The notes under the pieces are model-generated. The model was not told the origin of the DNA, did not search any database, and worked only from the letters and a program-made list of their open reading frames with translations. Below are positions 42,905-52,244 of a stretch of DNA of 64,000 bases, in pieces. How positions within the stretch are numbered: position 1 is the stretch's first letter; each line of letters opens with the position of its first letter. Location of the stretch: contig NZ_JAUSCJ010000040.1 in assembly GCF_030651185.1 (NCBI RefSeq), positions 1 to 64,000 on the forward strand. The letters run 5' to 3'. Position numbers and translations under genes: made by a program. The DNA is from Phenylobacterium sp. (GTDB lineage: Bacteria; Pseudomonadota; Alphaproteobacteria; Caulobacterales; Caulobacteraceae).

Positions 42905-44716
42905 TCAAGCGGTGAGGCGCGCCGGGCTGTCCCTGCGGGTCACGGCTACGGCGTCGGCCACGGCGCGGGCCACGGCGGCGACGCTGACCGGCTTGCGCAG
43001 CACCGCGTCGGCGCCGGCGTCGGTGCATTGCTTGGCTTCCTCGGCGTCACCGCCGATCACGGCGACGATGGGCACGTCGGCGGCGGCGCCCTCCAGGCCG
43101 CGCAGGGCGGCGATGGTCTCGGGGCCGTCCATGTTGGGCATGCGGCCGTCGATCATCACCAGGTCGAACTCGCAGATCTTGGCCAGGTCGAAGGCGCGGC
43201 GGCCATCGACCGCATGCACCACCTGGTGGCCCAGCTGCTCGATCACCGCGCGCAGCATGGCGGCGTTCAGCGCGTCGTCCTCGGCGATCAGCACCTTCAG
43301 GGTCCGGCGCTCGGTCGGATCGGGCGCCGCGACCTCCACGGCCTCGATCACGCGCTCGGCCACGGCTTCGGCGTCGTAGGGCAGCTCCAGGCGGAAGCAG
43401 GATCCGACGCCAACGGCGCTGTGGGCGGTCAGGTCGCCGCCCATCAGGCGGGCCAGCTGGCGGGCCAGCGACAGGCCCAGGCCCGCGCCCGAGGTGCCGG
43501 CGCTGGTGCGCTCGACGCGGGCGAAGGGTTCGAAGGCGCGCTCCAGCTCGTCGGCGGCCAGGCCCGGCCCGGTGTCGGCGATCTCGATGGCCAGGCGCCC
43601 GGCGGGCGTGATCTCGACCCGGGCCTCGACGCGGCCGCGGACCGAGAACTTCACGGCGTTGCCGATCAGGTTGGCGATGATCTGGCGGGCCCGGTGGGCG
43701 TCGGCCAGGGCCGCGCCGGCCTGACCGTTCTCCAGCTCGGCGGGCACGTGCAGGGTCAGCTCCAGCCCCTTCATGGAGGCGTTGGGACGATTCAGCAGCA
43801 CCAGGTCGCGCAGCAGGGCGACGGGGTCGAAGGGCCGGGTGTCCACCGACAGGCGGCCGGCTTCGGCGGTTTCGGAATCCAGGGTGGTGTTGAGCACCGC
43901 GATCAGGTCGTTGGCGGCGTCCAGGGCGGCGGTAAGCTGCTCGCGCGACGGGGCGCCACGGCCGTTGCGGCCGGCGGCGGCGGCGAGCACGTGGGCCACG
44001 CCGGTCAGGCCGTTGCGGATCTCGTGGCTCAGGGTGGCCACCAGGTCGGACTTGGACTGGGCCAGCCTGCGGGCCTCCTCCACCTTGCCCGCCCGATCGG
44101 CGATCAGGACTTCGCGCTCGGCGGCCATGGAGAACTGGCGGCGCAGGATGCGGTTGAGGATCAGGGCCAGCGCCATGGCCAGCGCAATGGCGCCCCAGGC
44201 GTTGCTGGCCAAATCATTGTCCTCGGGGCGGGAGAACAGCGCGATGAGCGGGCCCGCGGCGGCGGCCGGTCCCACGATAAGCAGGCTGGGCAGCCAGGGG
44301 GAGGCGAAGAAGATGATCACCACCGAGGCTGCCAGCGCGGTCATCAGCAGCGGCTCGCGCGCGGGGCCGGCGCCATCGGAGAAGGCGGCGATCTGCGCCA
44401 CCGCCAGCGCCCAGATCAGGGCCGAGAGGATTTGGATTCGTCCGCGTTGGACGGTGTTGCCAGCGTTCTCCGGGTTCTTCAGCCAGTTAACCACGCCGTA
44501 GAAAGCGCCCCAGGCGCCGGCGAAAATCGCGAAGGTGCCGGTCATCCAGACGGCGTTGACCGCATGGCTGCCGGCCCAGACATAGGCCGGCAGGCTGACA
44601 GCGAAGACCGCCAGCGCATAGGGCAGGAGGGCCGTCTGGGCCTCGAGGGCCTGCTGTGTCGCCGATTGGCCGCCCCGCATGGGTTCGGCCGGCAGATCAT
44701 CTGGGGTCGTGGCCAT
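42905..44716 (-). CDS. Membrane-bound hybrid histidine kinase with a variant H-box
   Basis: A 603-residue sensor kinase with about six N-terminal membrane helices (residues 25-195, including GTFAIFAGAWGAFYGVVNWL). The H-box is LSHEIRNGLTGVAHVL, with His231; the usual R-T-P-L is R-N-G-L. The ATPase part is intact (IIANLIGNAVKFS, DTGPGLA, GAGLGLSLARQLARLMGG). The receiver has LVMIDGRMPNMDGPE and the switch KPVS. I chose the ATG at 44716 (MATTPDDLP), with GAGG upstream; a GTG at 44743 is also possible. The Hpt protein gene at 47005 is a candidate partner. Confidence 0.92.
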   Translation of the reverse strand: MATTPDDLPAEPMRGGQSATQQALEAQTALLPYALAVFAVSLPAYVWAGSHAVNAVWMTGTFAIFAGAWGAFYGVVNWLKNPENAGNTVQRGRIQILSALIWALAVAQIAAFSDGAGPAREPLLMTALAASVVIIFFASPWLPSLLIVGPAAAAGPLIALFSRPEDNDLASNAWGAIALAMALALILNRILRRQFSMAAEREVLIADRAGKVEEARRLAQSKSDLVATLSHEIRNGLTGVAHVLAAAAGRNGRGAPSREQLTAALDAANDLIAVLNTTLDSETAEAGRLSVDTRPFDPVALLRDLVLLNRPNASMKGLELTLHVPAELENGQAGAALADAHRARQIIANLIGNAVKFSVRGRVEARVEITPAGRLAIEIADTGPGLAADELERAFEPFARVERTSAGTSGAGLGLSLARQLARLMGGDLTAHSAVGVGSCFRLELPYDAEAVAERVIEAVEVAAPDPTERRTLKVLIAEDDALNAAMLRAVIEQLGHQVVHAVDGRRAFDLAKICEFDLVMIDGRMPNMDGPETIAALRGLEGAAADVPIVAVIGGDAEEAKQCTDAGADAVLRKPVSVAAVARAVADAVAVTRRDSPARLTA

Positions 44717-44894
44717 GGGGCGCCTCGGGGGAGATATCGCCACGTAAGGTAGTGGATCAGGGTTGGCGCGAAGTTACCGGCCAGGGTTAATCCACAGCTT
44801 CCGCCAGCCTCGTGCAGGCAACCGATCATTAAGCCTAACCAGTCATTATAACCGTGACGGACTCGGTGATTCCGGGGTGGGGACAGGTGCAAGA

Positions 44895-46043
44895 ATGGCG
44901 ACCACGCGGGCGGCGCTGACGGACGAAGACATCCGCACCCTGGTGAAGGGCGCGACGCCGGACGAGCGGGCCGTGGCGGCCCACAAGCTGTGCCGGAACA
45001 TCGACCGCTACGAACTGTCGGACGAGGAACGGGTCCAGGCGCAGGAAATCCTGCGGGTCATGGCCGCCGACGCCGCGGAGCTGGTCCGCCGCGCGCTCGC
45101 CGTCACCCTGAAGAACTCCACCATCGTCCCGCGCGACGTCGCTCTGCGTCTGGCCAAGGACGTCGAGAGCATCTCCCTGCCGATGCTGTCGGCGTCGCCG
45201 GTGTTCACCGATGAGGACCTGGCCGAGATCGTCCGGCTCGGTGGTCCAGTCCGCCAAGTCGTTATCGCGAAACGCCCCCGCGTCTCCCAGACCGTCACCA
45301 ACGCCATCGTCGAGTATGGCGTCGAGCGCGCGGTGGAGGCCGCCTGCGCCAACGACAACGCCGACTTCGCCGACCGGGCCCTGGCCAAGGTCATCGAGCG
45401 CTTCGAGAAGTCCGAGCGGGTCCTGGCCGCCGTCGCCTATCGCGCGGCCCTGCCGATGGCGGTCACCGAGAAGCTGATCGACCTGGTGAGCGAGGAGGTC
45501 CGCGACCACCTGCTGAACCACCACGCCCTGTCGCCCGACCTGGCGCTCGAGATCGCCATGGGCGCCAAGGAGCGGGCCACCATCGACCTGGTGGACCAGG
45601 CTGGCCGCGCGCCCGACGTGAAGAGCTTCGTCAGCCACCTGCACAAGCACGAGCGGCTGAACGCCTCCCTGCTGCTGCGGTCGCTGGCTCACGGGCACAT
45701 GACCTTCTTCGAGTGGAGCCTGGCGGAACTGGCCAGCGTGCCGCACCATCGCACCTGGCTGATGATCCACGACGCCGGCCCGCTGGGCCTGCGGGCCATC
45801 TATGAGCGGGCCGGGCTGCCGGCCCGGTTGTTCCCGGCCTTCCGGGCGGGCGTGGACACCTTCCACTCCATGGAGTTCGACGGCGGTGCCAAGGATCGCG
45901 AGCGGTTCCAGGAGCGCATGCTGCAACGCTTCCTCACCCAGCCGGCCAACGCCGCCCGCGAGGATGTCGAGTACCTGCTTGAGAAGATGGACCGCATCTC
46001 CCACGAGGCCCGCAAGACCGTGCGGCTGTCTGAGAGCGCCTGA
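44895..46043 (+). CDS. DUF2336 domain protein (paralogue 1)
   Basis: A 382-residue all-helical protein of the DUF2336 family, built of short repeat-like helices (LVRRALAVTLKNSTIVPRDV, ADFADRALAKVIERFEKSER) reminiscent of HEAT repeats. No catalytic motif or membrane segment is seen. The function of the family is unknown; it is largely alphaproteobacterial and often lies near signalling genes, as here, divergent from a hybrid kinase. The ATG at 44895 was chosen; the frame extends upstream without family similarity. A paralogue lies at 48413-49600. Confidence 0.85.
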   Translation: MATTRAALTDEDIRTLVKGATPDERAVAAHKLCRNIDRYELSDEERVQAQEILRVMAADAAELVRRALAVTLKNSTIVPRDVALRLAKDVESISLPMLSASPVFTDEDLAEIVRLGGPVRQVVIAKRPRVSQTVTNAIVEYGVERAVEAACANDNADFADRALAKVIERFEKSERVLAAVAYRAALPMAVTEKLIDLVSEEVRDHLLNHHALSPDLALEIAMGAKERATIDLVDQAGRAPDVKSFVSHLHKHERLNASLLLRSLAHGHMTFFEWSLAELASVPHHRTWLMIHDAGPLGLRAIYERAGLPARLFPAFRAGVDTFHSMEFDGGAKDRERFQERMLQRFLTQPANAAREDVEYLLEKMDRISHEARKTVRLSESA

Positions 46044-46090
46044 CGCCACGCCACCCTTGCGCCGAGGGCTGAGGGCGCCCAAGCTGGGGC

Positions 46091-46876
46091 ATGACCGAGA
46101 TCACCCCCGACGCTGACATCAAGCCCGCCGCCACCATCCTGCTGCTGCGCGACGACCCCGCCTTCGAGGTGCTGATGGTCAAGCGGCATCATCAGATCGA
46201 CTTCGCCTCCGGCGCCCTGGTGTTTCCGGGGGGAAAGTCCCACGCCGGCGATCATGACCCGGCCTGGGCTGACCACACCCTGGGGCATGCCGACTTCGAT
46301 TTCGAGCAGCGGGGGCTGCGGATCGCGGCCATCCGCGAGGTGTTTGAGGAGGCGGGCATCCTGCTGGCCTCTCACACCGACGGCTCGCCCATGGGCGACC
46401 AGATCGCGCCGATGAATGTGCGCCAGGCGGTGGACCGCGGCGAGATGGCCTTCCTGGATGTCGTGAAGGACCTGGACGCCAAGCTCGACCTGCACGCGCT
46501 CACCATCTTCGCCCGCTGGATCACCCCGCCGCTGACGCCGAAGCGCTTCGATACCTGGTTCTATGCGGCCCTCGCGCCCGCCGACCAACTGGCCGCCTGC
46601 GACGGACGCGAGACGGTGGACGCCGAATGGATCGAGCCTGCCGAAGTGCTGCGCCTGGCGCAGGCCGGCGCGCGCAAGGTGATCTTCCCAACCCGCATGA
46701 ACGTGCAACTGCTGGCCGAGGCCGGCAGCGCCGCCGACTGCGTGGCCCGCGCCCAAGCCCGCACCCTGGTCACCGTCCTGCCGAAGATCGAGGATCGCCC
46801 CGAGGGCCGCGTCCTGACCCTGCCGGCCGACGCCGGCTACGGCATCGTCGCCGAACCCCTGGCCAACGTGATGTGA
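46091..46876 (+). CDS. NUDIX hydrolase with an interrupted Nudix box (NUDT19-like)
   Basis: A 261-residue protein. LVFPGGKSHAGDHDP begins the Nudix box, but the helix RIAAIREVFEEAGILL follows only after an insert of about 20 residues. Such an insert is known in the NUDT19/RP2 branch, whose members hydrolyse CoA and acyl-CoA derivatives. The metal-binding R-E-x-x-E-E-x-G part is intact. It may degrade acyl-CoA or another nucleoside diphosphate conjugate. It lies 47 bases after the DUF2336 gene and may share its transcript. Confidence 0.87.
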   Translation: MTEITPDADIKPAATILLLRDDPAFEVLMVKRHHQIDFASGALVFPGGKSHAGDHDPAWADHTLGHADFDFEQRGLRIAAIREVFEEAGILLASHTDGSPMGDQIAPMNVRQAVDRGEMAFLDVVKDLDAKLDLHALTIFARWITPPLTPKRFDTWFYAALAPADQLAACDGRETVDAEWIEPAEVLRLAQAGARKVIFPTRMNVQLLAEAGSAADCVARAQARTLVTVLPKIEDRPEGRVLTLPADAGYGIVAEPLANVM

Positions 46877-46883
46877 GCTAGTT

Positions 46884-46995
46884 CCTCCCCCATCGGGGGA
46901 GGGGGACCGCCGAAGGCGGTGAAGGGGGTTACGGCTGCGCCGCCCAAACCCCCTCAGTCAGCCCATCGGGCTGACAGCTCCCCCGGAGGGGGAGC
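46884..46995. repeat. Compound intergenic repeat, family B (copy 2)
   Basis: CCTCCCCC-ATC-GGGGGAGG, then GGACCGCCGAAGGCGGT, then CCCCCTCAGTCAGCCC and GGGCTGACAGCTCCCCC, then GGAGGGGGAGC. Element order matches the copy at 41501, with different loop sequences. It fills the gap between convergent NUDIX and Hpt genes and probably ends both transcripts. Confidence 0.75.
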
Positions 46996-47004
46996 AATTG
47001 GATT

Positions 47005-47487
47005 TTAAAGCCCGGTTTCGCGGACCTTGGCTTCCAGGGCCTCGATCAGGATCTTACCCACCGGGTGATCGTCGGTCTTGATGTCGTCGCGGACGGCGGC
47101 CTTGATGGCGTCGATGTGGGCGTCGATCAGGGCGATCGGGGCCTGCATGCGCTTGTCCTTGTCGTCGATCAGCCGGCACAGCGACGCGCCGATGCGGGTG
47201 ATCAGCGGGAACTCGTAGGTGGTGCCCAGGCCCTTCAGGTCGTGGGCGCGCAGATAGAGGAATTCCATGGTCTCGGGCGTCATGCCCTCGGCCTTCACGC
47301 GCTGTCGCGCGGCCTCAAGCTTGACGACCTCGTCGTTCAGCCACTGGGCGAAGTTGCCCGACAGGCTCTTCAGCGCGGCCTCGGCCTTGGCGATCGCGCC
47401 CGGATCGATAGCGCCGAACCGGCCTCCAACCTTCAGGCGAAGGGTGTTGGGGACCTGGATCACCTGACCGGAATTCTCTTGGCTCAC
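47005..47487 (-). CDS. Histidine phosphotransfer (Hpt) domain protein
   Basis: A 160-residue helical protein. YLRAHDLKGLGTTYEFPLIT matches the Hpt helix motif H-x-L-K-G with phosphorylatable His82. It probably shuttles phosphate between receiver domains of hybrid kinases, three of which lie within 20 kb, and a response regulator. N-terminal residues 1-30 are outside the bundle and of unknown use. Same strand as nadK and the second DUF2336 gene, 108 bases after nadK. Confidence 0.85.
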   Translation of the reverse strand: MSQENSGQVIQVPNTLRLKVGGRFGAIDPGAIAKAEAALKSLSGNFAQWLNDEVVKLEAARQRVKAEGMTPETMEFLYLRAHDLKGLGTTYEFPLITRIGASLCRLIDDKDKRMQAPIALIDAHIDAIKAAVRDDIKTDDHPVGKILIEALEAKVRETGL

Positions 47488-47595
47488 GACTCGGCTCCTG
47501 CACTTTCGTCCACAGAAGCCTAGTTCGCAGGCGTTAACAACGAATGAGGCAGGGGTGCGGCGAGATGGTCACCCCGTCCGGGCCGCGCGCCATAT

Positions 47596-48381
47596 CTAGA
47601 CGGAGAATTGCTCGGCCAGCATGCGCTCTTCCAGGCTGCGTCCGGCGTCGAACAGCATGTACATGCTGATCTCGCGGTCCTCGGCGATGTGGACTTCCAG
47701 CACGTCGCGGACCTCAAGATTGTCGGCCACGGCGCTTACCGGGCGCTTGTCGGCCTCCAGGATCTCGAAGCTGACCTTGGCGGTGTGGGCCAGCAGGGCG
47801 CCGCGCCAGCGCCGGGGCCGGAAGGCGCTGATCGGCGTCAGCGCCAGGACCTTGGCGTCGAGCGGGATTATCGGCCCATGGGCGGAGAGATTGTAGGCCG
47901 TCGAGCCCGCCGGGGTCGCCACCATGGCGCCGTCGCAGGACAGCTCGTTCAGCCGCACCTTGCCGTCGATGGAGATGCGCAGCTTGGCGGTCTGCCGCGT
48001 CTGGCGCAGCAGGGAAACCTCGTTGATCGCTAGGGCCTTGTGCGGCTTTCCGTAGGTATCGACAGCGGTCATGGTCAGGGGGTGGATCACTGCCTTCTCG
48101 GCGGCGTTGATCCGCTCCAGCAGGCCGTCCTCGCTGTACTCGTTCATCAGGAAGCCGACCGAGCCGCGGTTCATGCCGTAGATCGGCTTGTGCCCGCCGC
48201 CCATCTGGTCGTGCAGGGTTTCCAGCATGAAGCCGTCGCCCCCCAGGGCCACGACCACCTGGGCCTCGCTCAGGGCGACGTCGCCATAGCGGGCGATCAG
48301 GGCCTGCCGTGCCTCTTGGGCCTCGGGGCGGTCGCTGGCCAGGAAGGCGAGGCGGGTCACGAAGGGCTCAGCCTTGAACAT
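47596..48381 (-). CDS. nadK: NAD kinase
   Basis: A 261-residue NAD kinase, normal for alphaproteobacteria. [16 protein letters not shown] has the G-G-D-G catalytic motif. [13 protein letters not shown] has the N-E pair that binds NAD, and [20 protein letters not shown] is the second glycine-rich signature. It phosphorylates NAD to NADP with ATP. The ATG at 48381 ([16 protein letters not shown]) fits the family; a longer upstream frame overlaps the DUF2336 gene. It lies 31 bases after that gene. Confidence 0.95.
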   Translation of the reverse strand: MFKAEPFVTRLAFLASDRPEAQEARQALIARYGDVALSEAQVVVALGGDGFMLETLHDQMGGGHKPIYGMNRGSVGFLMNEYSEDGLLERINAAEKAVIHPLTMTAVDTYGKPHKALAINEVSLLRQTRQTAKLRISIDGKVRLNELSCDGAMVATPAGSTAYNLSAHGPIIPLDAKVLALTPISAFRPRRWRGALLAHTAKVSFEILEADKRPVSAVADNLEVRDVLEVHIAEDREISMYMLFDAGRSLEERMLAEQFSV

Positions 48382-48412
48382 GGCGCGAGGTGCGCGAGAA
48401 ACGCGGGTCTTG

Positions 48413-49600
48413 TCAAACCCTGCCGGCCGCCTGACGGAAGGCGGCGTTGGCGATGTCCGGGGCGAAGGGGCCAAAGGCGCCGACGGCCCGGCGTTCGCCC
48501 TCCTGGCCGCCCCCCGGCTTGCCGCCGTTCAGGTCGCGGACCAGGGCCAGGATGGTGGGGAAGACGCTGCGGTCGATGCCCACGGCGGCGCAGGCCAGGG
48601 CCAGCAGCTCGGGACGGTCCGAATCGACTGAGCGCCGCACATGCTCGGGATCGAAGCGGCCCAGGGTCGCCAGGCCGCCGACGAACAGGGACAGCTTGCT
48701 CTCGCGCAGGGCGCGCAGCAGGTAGCCGGGACGCAGCTGACCGGCGATGTCGAGCTTGGCCAGCAGCCGTCGCTCCATCTCTTCCTTCTCGCCCTCGCGC
48801 TGCCAGACTTCCGGCTGCTCGGGATGGTCGGGGGCCACGCCGCCGTGGGCCTCGCGCACCGATTCGGCGATGGCGGCGTCCATGGCCTCGGGGTCGAGGC
48901 GGAAGCGGGCGGTGAGCGCCTGGCGCAGGGCTTGGCCCACCCAGACATAGAGCTCGCGGGCCAGGTCGTCGGTGAGCCCGGGATGGTGCGCGCAGGGGGA
49001 GCGCAGCGACACGATCCGCCGGGAGGCCTGGACCAGGGCGGTCAGGTCCGCAGGGCCGATCCGGGCGGCGAGGTTGCCGGCCAGGGCGGTCAGCACCGCC
49101 GGCTCGTTCTGCTGCAGGATGGCGGCGACGACCGGCGGGCCGAGATTGGGGCGGCGCGCCACCTCGATCTGATGCTCGATGGTGGCCTCGGTCAGCAGGC
49201 GCACCAGATCTGGATCCCGCAACACGGGGCTGGAAGAGATGATCGGCCGGGCGATCTCGATGTCGTCCAGGGCCAGGACATTGATCAGGGCGGCCGGCGC
49301 CCAGGCGGCGGTGGCCAGCTTTTCGGCCAGCCGCCTGCGGATATCGCGCTCGGCCTCCACCACCAGGCTCATGAAGATCGAGGAGAGTAGGGCCTGGACC
49401 GGGGGCGAGCTCATCACCGCCTCGGCGCCTTCGCCCGCGTCGCACAGGTCGACGATGGCCAGCAGCAGGCGCTCGCGGTCCTGTACCGCGCGGCTCCTGG
49501 CGAGACCTAGGATCTCTTCGGTCTTGGCGGCTACGCTCAAACCCGTTTCCCTGCTGTGGAATCGTTCGGTCTGATTCTGCTCAGAGCCGTATGAAAACAT
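48413..49600 (-). CDS. DUF2336 domain protein (paralogue 2)
   Basis: A 395-residue helical protein resembling DUF2336 by its repeating pattern ([40 protein letters not shown], then [20 protein letters not shown]). The C-terminus ends in a Gly-rich linker and [16 protein letters not shown]. The start is uncertain: ATG 49600 has a poor ribosome-binding site, while TTG 49540 has AGGGAAA before it. Followed on the same strand by nadK and the Hpt gene, and divergent from glpK. Confidence 0.82.
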   Translation of the reverse strand: MFSYGSEQNQTERFHSRETGLSVAAKTEEILGLARSRAVQDRERLLLAIVDLCDAGEGAEAVMSSPPVQALLSSIFMSLVVEAERDIRRRLAEKLATAAWAPAALINVLALDDIEIARPIISSSPVLRDPDLVRLLTEATIEHQIEVARRPNLGPPVVAAILQQNEPAVLTALAGNLAARIGPADLTALVQASRRIVSLRSPCAHHPGLTDDLARELYVWVGQALRQALTARFRLDPEAMDAAIAESVREAHGGVAPDHPEQPEVWQREGEKEEMERRLLAKLDIAGQLRPGYLLRALRESKLSLFVGGLATLGRFDPEHVRRSVDSDRPELLALACAAVGIDRSVFPTILALVRDLNGGKPGGGQEGERRAVGAFGPFAPDIANAAFRQAAGRV

Positions 49601-49664
49601 GGTTACAAGCCGCCAACCACGAATGTGGCGCAATGGCGCAGCTTATTAAGTAGCGGGGGGCGAT

Positions 49665-51164
49665 ATGGCCGAACCTTTGATCCTGGCCCTGGACCAGGGG
49701 ACGACCTCCACCCGCGCCATCCTGTTCGACGCCCAGGGCCGCGCCCTGGCGCAGGCCGGCCGGCCTTTGGAGCAGTTCTACCCCGCCGACGGCTGGGTGG
49801 AGCATGACGCCAATGAGATCTTCGCCGCCAGCGTCGCGGTGATCCGGGAAGCCATCGAGACGTCCGGCCGCCCGATCGCCGACATCACCGCCATCGGCGT
49901 CACCAACCAGCGCGAGACGGTGGTGATCTGGGACAAGACCACCGGCGAGCCGATCCACCGCGCCATCGTCTGGCAGGACCGCCGTACCGCCGCCACCTGC
50001 GAACAGCTGCGCCGCGCCGGCCACGAACCCCGCGTCACCGAGATCACCGGCCTGCTGCTGGACCCCTATTTCTCGGGGACCAAGATCGCCTGGCTGCTGG
50101 GGGACATCCCCGGCGCGCGAGCCAAGGCCCAGGCCGGCGAGCTGCTGGTGGGCACCATGGACTCCTGGGTCATCTGGAAGCTGACCGGCGGCAAGGTCCA
50201 CGCCACCGACGCCACCAACGCCTCGCGCACCCTGCTGTTCGACATCCGCAAGCAGGCGTGGTCGGCGGAGATGCTGGACCTGCTGGACGTGCCGGTCTCG
50301 CTGCTGCCCGACGTCCGCGACTGCGCCGCCGACTACGGCGAAACCGACGCCGCCCTGCTGGGCCGCGCCATCCCGATCCGCGGCGTGGCCGGCGATCAGC
50401 AGGCCGCCCTGATGGGGCAGGGATGCATCAGGGCCGGCGAGATGAAGGCCACCTACGGCACCGGCTGCTTCATGCTGATCAACACCGGCGAGACCGCGCC
50501 GCTGTCGCGGGCCAAGCTGCTGACCACCGTGGCCGCGCGGCTGAACGGTCGGGCGACCTACGCCCTGGAGGGCTCGATCTTCATCGCCGGCGCGGCCCTG
50601 CAATGGATCAACGAGGGCCTCAACGTGCCCGGCGGCGGCTCGGCCATCGAGGCCCTGGCCCAGAGCGCCAAGCCTGACCACGGCGTGGTCATGGTCCCGG
50701 CCTTCACCGGCCTGGGCGCCCCCTGGTGGGACGCCGAGGCGCGCGGAGCCCTGTTTGGCCTGACCCGCGACACCACCCTGGCGGAGATCTCCCAGGCCGC
50801 CTTCGACGCCTGCGCCCTGCAGACCCGGGACCTGGTGGAGGCCATGCGCGCCGACGCCCCCACCGCTTTCGGCGCGGCCGTCGAGATCCGCATCGACGGC
50901 GGCATGTCGCGCTCCTCCTGGTTCAGCCAGCGCCTGGCCGACCTCACCGGCGTGCCCGTCGGCCGGGCCACCTACCAGGAGACCACGGCGCTCGGCGCGG
51001 CCCTGTTCGCAGGGTTAGGGGCAGGGGTCTACGCCACCGTCGAGGACGCGGCGGCCGCCCGCCCCGCCACCGAACGCCACGACCCCAAGCTCGACGGCCA
51101 CGGCCGCGAAGCCGCCTACGCCCGCTGGCTGGACGCCGTGGCCCGGGTGCGGACGGAGGGGTAG
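49665..51164 (+). CDS. glpK: Glycerol kinase
   Basis: A 499-residue FGGY-family kinase of GlpK length. LALDQGTTSTRAILFDAQGR is the phosphate-binding start. GVAGDQQAALMGQGCIRAGE holds the catalytic Asp, and ATYGTGCFMLINTG with PAFTGLGAPWWDAEARGALF is diagnostic of glycerol kinase. It phosphorylates glycerol to sn-glycerol 3-phosphate. No glpF or glpD is next to it. GGGGGG lies just before the ATG. The divergent gap to DUF2336 paralogue 2 is only 64 bases and carries both promoters. Confidence 0.96.
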   Translation: MAEPLILALDQGTTSTRAILFDAQGRALAQAGRPLEQFYPADGWVEHDANEIFAASVAVIREAIETSGRPIADITAIGVTNQRETVVIWDKTTGEPIHRAIVWQDRRTAATCEQLRRAGHEPRVTEITGLLLDPYFSGTKIAWLLGDIPGARAKAQAGELLVGTMDSWVIWKLTGGKVHATDATNASRTLLFDIRKQAWSAEMLDLLDVPVSLLPDVRDCAADYGETDAALLGRAIPIRGVAGDQQAALMGQGCIRAGEMKATYGTGCFMLINTGETAPLSRAKLLTTVAARLNGRATYALEGSIFIAGAALQWINEGLNVPGGGSAIEALAQSAKPDHGVVMVPAFTGLGAPWWDAEARGALFGLTRDTTLAEISQAAFDACALQTRDLVEAMRADAPTAFGAAVEIRIDGGMSRSSWFSQRLADLTGVPVGRATYQETTALGAALFAGLGAGVYATVEDAAAARPATERHDPKLDGHGREAAYARWLDAVARVRTEG

Positions 51165-51183
51165 GGGTTTGAGGGGTGAGGCG

Positions 51184-51618
51184 ATGGATACCCTGACAGG
51201 ACACCTCTCCGACGTCCCAGCTTCGGGAAACCAGGCCCTCGACCTGCCCAATCCCGTCCGGCCCGAGCTGTTCGCCGGCTGGGCCGAGCGGCGGCTGGCC
51301 AAGGCGGTCGGCTTGAGCCAGTTCGGGGTCAATCACCTGACCCTGGAACCTGGCGCGGGCTCCTCGCTGCGGCATTGGCACGAGGCGGAAGACGAATTCG
51401 CCTTCGTCCTGTCGGGCACGGTGACCCTGGTGGACGACAACGGCGAGCATGTGCTGGGCAAGGGCGCCTTTGCGGGCTTTCCCGCCGGTGTCGCCAACGG
51501 TCACCACCTGGTCAACCGCTCCGACGCCCCGGCCACGCTCCTGGTGGTGGGCTCACGCAGGCCCGGCGCTGAGATCATCACCTATCCAGACGACGCCATC
51601 GGACCGTTCCGCAAGTAG
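51184..51618 (+). CDS. Single-domain cupin protein
   Basis: A 144-residue cupin. LRHWHEAEDEFAFVLSG is motif 1 (H-x-H...E), and FPAGVANGHHLVNRSDAP carries the motif 2 His, so a metal site is likely. This group (COG3837-like) is common next to sugar or polyol genes, but its reaction is unknown. The ATG at 51184, 19 bases after glpK, was preferred to an upstream TTG. Probably co-transcribed with glpK. Confidence 0.85.
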   Translation: MDTLTGHLSDVPASGNQALDLPNPVRPELFAGWAERRLAKAVGLSQFGVNHLTLEPGAGSSLRHWHEAEDEFAFVLSGTVTLVDDNGEHVLGKGAFAGFPAGVANGHHLVNRSDAPATLLVVGSRRPGAEIITYPDDAIGPFRK

Positions 51619-51783
51619 CTGATCCCGACCGCTGCCGCAGGCCTTGATCAATACTCACAAGCCGAAGACCGCGCTTGGGTCAGGGATGGAGGGGGCCTTC
51701 GCGACCAGGCCGCCAGCGGACTCTCGGAATGACCGCGAAGGGTGGGGAGCGGACATTGGCCCGCGTGGCGGTGCCGAGCGCTA
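51619..51783. other. Intergenic stretch after the cupin gene
   Basis: A plus-strand frame from 51644 has no ribosome-binding site and no recognisable features. No terminator hairpin was evident. The base composition becomes more AT-rich here and through the following small membrane-protein gene. Confidence 0.35.
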
Positions 51784-52062
51784 TCAAGCGAGCACCAACT
51801 CCGCGACAAAAGTAGCTAAGAAGACCACCACACCGAGCCTAATCGCCCACACGCAACAACTGACTGCTGCGTCTCTAATGTCTAAGTGCTCGCGACCAAG
51901 CAAAAAGCGCCAATAGGGCAGATTGTTAAATAGGGTCGAACGCAGGCTCGGCACCAGAAGTGCCCGCCCCTGTTTTTTTAGCGCCCCGACGCGGACCGCC
52001 AGGACGATCTGCCCTATTAGCGTTGCGACGAGGGCCGCTATCCCAATATTCCACGCAAACAA
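51784..52062 (-). CDS. Small membrane protein of unknown function
   Basis: A 92-residue protein with two clear hydrophobic helices, IGIAALVATLIGQIVLAVRV near the start and IRLGVVVFLATFVAELVL at the end, joined by a basic loop (LKKQGRALLVPSLR). I do not recognise a family. The codon use is less GC-rich than its neighbours, which may mean recent acquisition. Alternating charge and hydrophobicity support a real gene, but the frame is short. Confidence 0.5.
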   Translation of the reverse strand: MFAWNIGIAALVATLIGQIVLAVRVGALKKQGRALLVPSLRSTLFNNLPYWRFLLGREHLDIRDAAVSCCVWAIRLGVVVFLATFVAELVLA

Positions 52063-52244
52063 CGCGTTCCCCTCCCACGCCGCGGTGGCATTTTATCGGA
52101 AGCCCCAAATCGAACAACCGCCACAACTTCGATGTCAGCCTAGACTAGAAGCGGACATCGCCGAGGTCGGCTCAGGGTCGTGAGCGGCCATTGAAGGGTT
52201 GACCGGAAGCGGACGCTGCCGCCCCCGGTTCATAAGCTCTGTTC
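52063..52244. other. Upstream region of the small membrane protein, no other gene seen
   Basis: A mildly AT-rich gap leading into a large inverted repeat. No further coding frame is supported. Confidence 0.3.
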
